Source: JBGTIS01 sp041745535 (GTDB lineage Bacteria > Bacteroidota > Bacteroidia > Cytophagales > Cyclobacteriaceae). From it: DNA of 8,830 bases. Shown in pieces: positions 7,235-8,830 of the stretch. The stretch covers positions 1 through 8,830 of the forward strand of contig JBGTIS010000301.1 in assembly GCA_041745535.1 (NCBI GenBank), read 5' to 3'. Numbering within the stretch: position 1 is the stretch's first letter; every line of letters starts with the position of its first letter. Below the pieces are notes generated by a model. The model did not search any database, was not told the origin of the DNA, and saw only the letters and a list, made by a program, of their open reading frames with translations. The position numbers and the translations under genes are program-made.

Positions 7235-7357
7235 TCATTCGTGAAGCAGGTGAGAAACGCCTGCCGTATTGGTTTCATGTTTAGCCATGATATCCAGGAC
7301 ATAAAAAGCAGTATAAACCTGCCCCTGATGCTGAAACCGCACAAACATCCTTGTCAT
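7235..7357 (-). CDS. possible 40-residue small protein upstream of cytochrome c
   Basis: The reverse strand carries ATG (7357) to TGA (7235-7237), 40 codons opening MTRMFVRFQHQGQVYTAFYV and ending AGVSHLLHE. Composition is protein-like: alternating hydrophobic and polar residues in the first half and codon use (CAG, CTG, GAT, GTT) like the neighbours. It ends 24 bases before the cytochrome start, so the two would be cotranscribed. A stop lies one codon before the ATG, so it is not the tail of a longer gene in this frame. I recognise no family. The surrounding stretch 7211-7540 otherwise holds only a forward promoter and an unsupported forward frame at 7220-7435 on the opposite strand. Confidence 0.4.
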   Translation of the reverse strand: MTRMFVRFQHQGQVYTAFYVLDIMAKHETNTAGVSHLLHE

Positions 7358-7403
7358 ATCTTATGTAAAATTCGGAAGGGTGCTATTGATATGCTTTATA
7401 TAA

Positions 7404-7434
7404 TTGCCGGAAGGATTTACAAAATTTACTTTTG
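7404..7434 (+). promoter_or_regulatory. Bacteroidota-type promoter for the small plasmid-related gene
   Basis: TACTTTTG (7427-7434) fits the Bacteroidota -7 element TAnnTTTG exactly, and TTG at 7404-7406 lies 20 bases upstream, close to the usual -33 spacing. Transcription would begin near 7440, leaving a leader of about 100 bases before the ATG at 7541. The short element occurs by chance, so it rests on position and spacing only. Confidence 0.45.
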
Positions 7435-7540
7435 ATCAAATCATGCCAGGTGGCCTGAGAAGGGACATGTTCTCGTAGTTCAAACTTTTAGTCCAAAAAT
7501 AAGCCTGGTAAGAATAGAGATGATTTACCAAATAAGCAAA

Positions 7541-7844
7541 ATGATGAAAAAAATTTGAATTAGGTACGCTCTTGATTACAGTTGCTGCTCAGGTATTATT
7601 CTATCATGACAAAGAAGCAGTTAAGAATTTCTTTTCCCAACACCGCCGTGGGGATTGGGGAGATCTTAACGAAAACGATAAAATCCTGAACGATAGAGCA
7701 GTTCAGATGGGTGACGATAGAATTATGTTAGTTTATCATTATAACGAGGTCAAATTCTATCTGATCACAGATGCTGATCACAAACACTCCACGCTTATGC
7801 TCGCCATAGACAATTGGTTTTTCTATTATTTTCTTCGATATTAA
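7541..7844 (+). CDS. small conserved 'plasmid-related' type protein with a frameshifted start
   Basis: The body (7572-7844, 90 codons from TTG 7572) contains FFSQHRRGDWGDLNENDKIL, then YHYNEVKFYLITDADHKHST. This matches the pattern I remember for small conserved proteins often labelled plasmid-related (RHxRGDWGDL..ED...N, a run ending ITEADRS.TT). Function is unknown; such genes are common on mobile elements. No ATG opens this frame. ATG-ATG at 7541 reads MMKKI and stops at once, but one A fewer in the A7 tract at 7547-7553 gives MMKKFELGTLLITVAAQVLF, and F-x-L-G-x-(V/L)-(V/L) is how the family usually starts. So the gene is either mildly broken, uses slippage on A7, starts weakly at TTG 7572 (AGG at 7562-7564), or the base count is a sequencing error. 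The last 13 residues, rich in aromatics, do not look like the family. A strong terminator follows at once. Confidence 0.6.
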
Positions 7845-7864
7845 GCCCGACAAGGGCTTTTTTT
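7843..7864 (+). terminator. rho-independent terminator
   Basis: AAGCCC (7843-7848), loop GACAA, GGGCTT (7854-7859), then a run of seven T ending at 7864. It overlaps the stop codon of the small gene and should end the transcript started near 7440. Confidence 0.8.
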
Positions 7865-7891
7865 GTTTAAACCAATATATTTTTACCTTTA
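7862..7891 (+). promoter_or_regulatory. weak candidate promoter for the membrane protein
   Basis: TTTG (7862-7865) and TACCTTTA (7884-7891) are 18 bases apart, close to the TTTG / TAnnTTTG pair of this phylum, with one mismatch at the final base. A start about six bases later would fall on the ATG at 7897 and yield a leaderless message. The -33 part overlaps the T run of the preceding terminator. Confidence 0.25.
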
Positions 7892-7896
7892 AATGT

Positions 7897-8211
7897 ATGG
7901 CATACCCAATTCCCACTGATACTTCACATAAATTTATTTTTGTTGGGTCACTTATCGCAGTGATTTATATCTTAAACCTCACATTTAATCAATTGACAGA
8001 TTACGATAACCTTGTAATGGAATCTGCTGTTCTGGAAAAGAAAGTACAGTTAAGTAACACATTTAAAAAAGGAGAATTAATTATTGATTCCATTAAGGTC
8101 ACCGAAAACAATTTTAATATGATGTTAGAAAGCGAGCTTGCAAAAGTCAAAATTGAAAAGTTTGAGAATGCAATGATTAGAATATATTGTTGGCTTTACT
8201 TACAGTTTTAA
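7897..8211 (+). CDS. unrecognised small single-pass membrane protein
   Basis: The 104-residue product has a short polar start (MAYPIPTDTSHK), one membrane segment about residues 13-30 (FIFVGSLIAVIYILNLTF), then a charged, probably helical stretch rich in leucine, lysine and glutamate (about 40-95) that could form a coiled coil. I recognise no family. The final MIRIYCWLYLQF is abruptly hydrophobic. Coding DNA is AT-rich compared with the genes to the left, as is the preceding small gene, which may mean a separate origin. It follows a strong terminator, so it needs its own promoter. It converges with the transporter gene at 8272, with nothing notable in the 60 bases between. The gene is plausible from length and the membrane segment, but no homology supports it. 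Confidence 0.5.
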   Translation: MAYPIPTDTSHKFIFVGSLIAVIYILNLTFNQLTDYDNLVMESAVLEKKVQLSNTFKKGELIIDSIKVTENNFNMMLESELAKVKIEKFENAMIRIYCWLYLQF

Positions 8212-8271
8212 TAAAAGTTTTTCGTAATAACTGCCCACACCGCTGCTTTTACTTAATGTGCCTGTTCTCTG

Positions 8272-8830
8272 TTATTTCGCATCCATAATTAAGTTGGGTA
8301 AGTACAGCGATAATTCCGGGAACAGTGTCACCAGCACCAATACCAGCAGGCTGATCAGCAGAAAAGGAAGAATGGCGCTGCTTACTTTGCCTATCGATAC
8401 TTTTCCAATGCTGGACGCCACAAACAAACATACCCCTACCGGTGGCGTGGTCAAACCAATGATCAGGTTGAGCACGGCGATCACCGCGAAATGAATGGGA
8501 TCTACCTCTACGGCCACCGCTACTTTAAGCAGGATGGGAAATAAAATTAGCAAAGCGGCGATGGTTTCCATAAACGTACCTACAAATATCAACAGCAGGT
8601 TGATCAGCAGCAGCACCACATACTTGTTGGTAGAAAAATCCAGTATCTCACTGGCAATCAGCTGAGGCAACTGTTCTGTGATTAATATCCACCCGAACAG
8701 ATTGGCGAACCCTACCAGCACCATCAGCGAAGCCGATGTTTTCATAGAGTCCAGCACAATCACCTGCACGTTTCTGACATTGAGTTTTTTATAAACGAAT
8801 GCCCCTATCAGCAAGGCATACAATACGGCT
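8272..8830 (-). CDS. TRAP transporter large permease, DctM-like (partial, 5' end outside the window)
   Basis: Only the C-terminal 185 codons are visible; the frame is open to the right edge. The large permease of tripartite ATP-independent periplasmic transporters forms the ion-driven channel in the inner membrane and usually takes up carboxylates or sugar acids delivered by a periplasmic binding protein. The visible part has several hydrophobic helices and the diagnostic blocks GTFMETIAALLILFPI (about 160 bases either side of 8560), DPIHFAVIAVLNLIIGLTTP and GVCLFVASSIGKVS. The C-terminus closes normally after ELSLYLPNLIMDAK with TAA at 8272-8274. The binding protein and small permease (DctP, DctQ) are presumably upstream, beyond the window. 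If so, uptake of a uronate or aldonate would fit the sugar-acid dehydrogenase to the left, but the genes are 3 kb apart on opposite strands and need not be linked. Confidence 0.92.
   Translation of the reverse strand, partial: AVLYALLIGAFVYKKLNVRNVQVIVLDSMKTSASLMVLVGFANLFGWILITEQLPQLIASEILDFSTNKYVVLLLINLLLIFVGTFMETIAALLILFPILLKVAVAVEVDPIHFAVIAVLNLIIGLTTPPVGVCLFVASSIGKVSIGKVSSAILPFLLISLLVLVLVTLFPELSLYLPNLIMDAK

Noticed and set aside
7246..7264. GCAGGTG / CGCCTGC hairpin upstream of cytochrome c
   Set aside because: The seven pairs include a wobble in one strand and a mismatch in the other, and it lies within the candidate small ORF; no riboswitch or operator is recognisable.
7220..7435. Forward open frame of 71 codons
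   Set aside because: Its protein has no family resemblance, it runs into the cytochrome leader region antisense to a better small ORF, and it overlaps the promoter of the next gene.
7541..7560. Release-factor-2 style programmed +1 frameshift (stop TGA at the shift point)
   Set aside because: The codon before the stop is ATT, not CTT, there is no Shine-Dalgarno stimulator, and the gene is not prfB; A-tract slippage or a mutation is simpler.
8160..8252. Alternative C-terminus of the membrane protein in another frame (IYVGFTYSFNKSFS)
   Set aside because: Removing one base near 8187 gives this beta-strand-like ending, but without homologues there is no reason to prefer it over the open frame.
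1..8830. CRISPR arrays, tRNA or rRNA genes, insertion-sequence ends, transposase or integrase genes
   Set aside because: I saw no regularly spaced repeats, no cloverleaf-type sequence, no paired terminal inverted repeats and no recombinase-like proteins.

Overview
The window looks like a chromosomal piece of a Bacteroidota bacterium, probably a free-living polysaccharide degrader of the Cytophagales type. Three observations point there: several secreted or lipoprotein sulfatases, starts mostly preceded by A-rich DNA rather than Shine-Dalgarno sites, and a TAnnTTTG-type promoter element. This placement is inference; there is no rRNA or other marker gene here.

Positions 1-5174 hold five forward genes: an intact sulfatase (57-1517), a second sulfatase that has lost its middle third (1707-2567), a GNAT acetyltransferase (2666-3148), an aldo/keto reductase of the L-fucose/L-galactose dehydrogenase type (3181-4158) and, overlapping it by 4 bases, a medium-chain alcohol dehydrogenase very like E. 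coli L-galactonate-5-dehydrogenase LgoD (4155-5174). The last two would fit an oxidative route for a deoxy- or L-sugar: aldose to lactone, then aldonate to keto-aldonate. The sulfatases would supply the desulfated sugar. No lactonase, kinase or SusC/D pair is in view.

Positions 5255-6556, on the reverse strand, are the remains of a sulfatase operon. An iduronate-2-sulfatase-like gene carries a one-base frameshift in an A4 tract, a second frameshift at an imperfect 11/10-base tandem duplication, and a missing 3' end. Eleven bases upstream of its start lies a 60-codon tail of another protein, probably a further sulfatase, cut off from its 5' part. Together with the internally deleted forward sulfatase, this makes the region a graveyard of sulfatase genes beside one intact copy.

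Positions 6558-7357, also reverse, hold a membrane-anchored monohaem cytochrome c with a clear terminator and a possible 40-residue small gene just upstream. Positions 7404-8211 are forward and more AT-rich: a promoter, a small protein resembling a conserved 'plasmid-related' family whose ATG start is separated from the body of the gene by an A7 frameshift, a strong terminator, and an unrecognised single-pass membrane protein. From 8272 to the right edge the reverse strand encodes the C-terminal part of a TRAP transporter large permease (DctM family), a possible carboxylate or sugar-acid importer.
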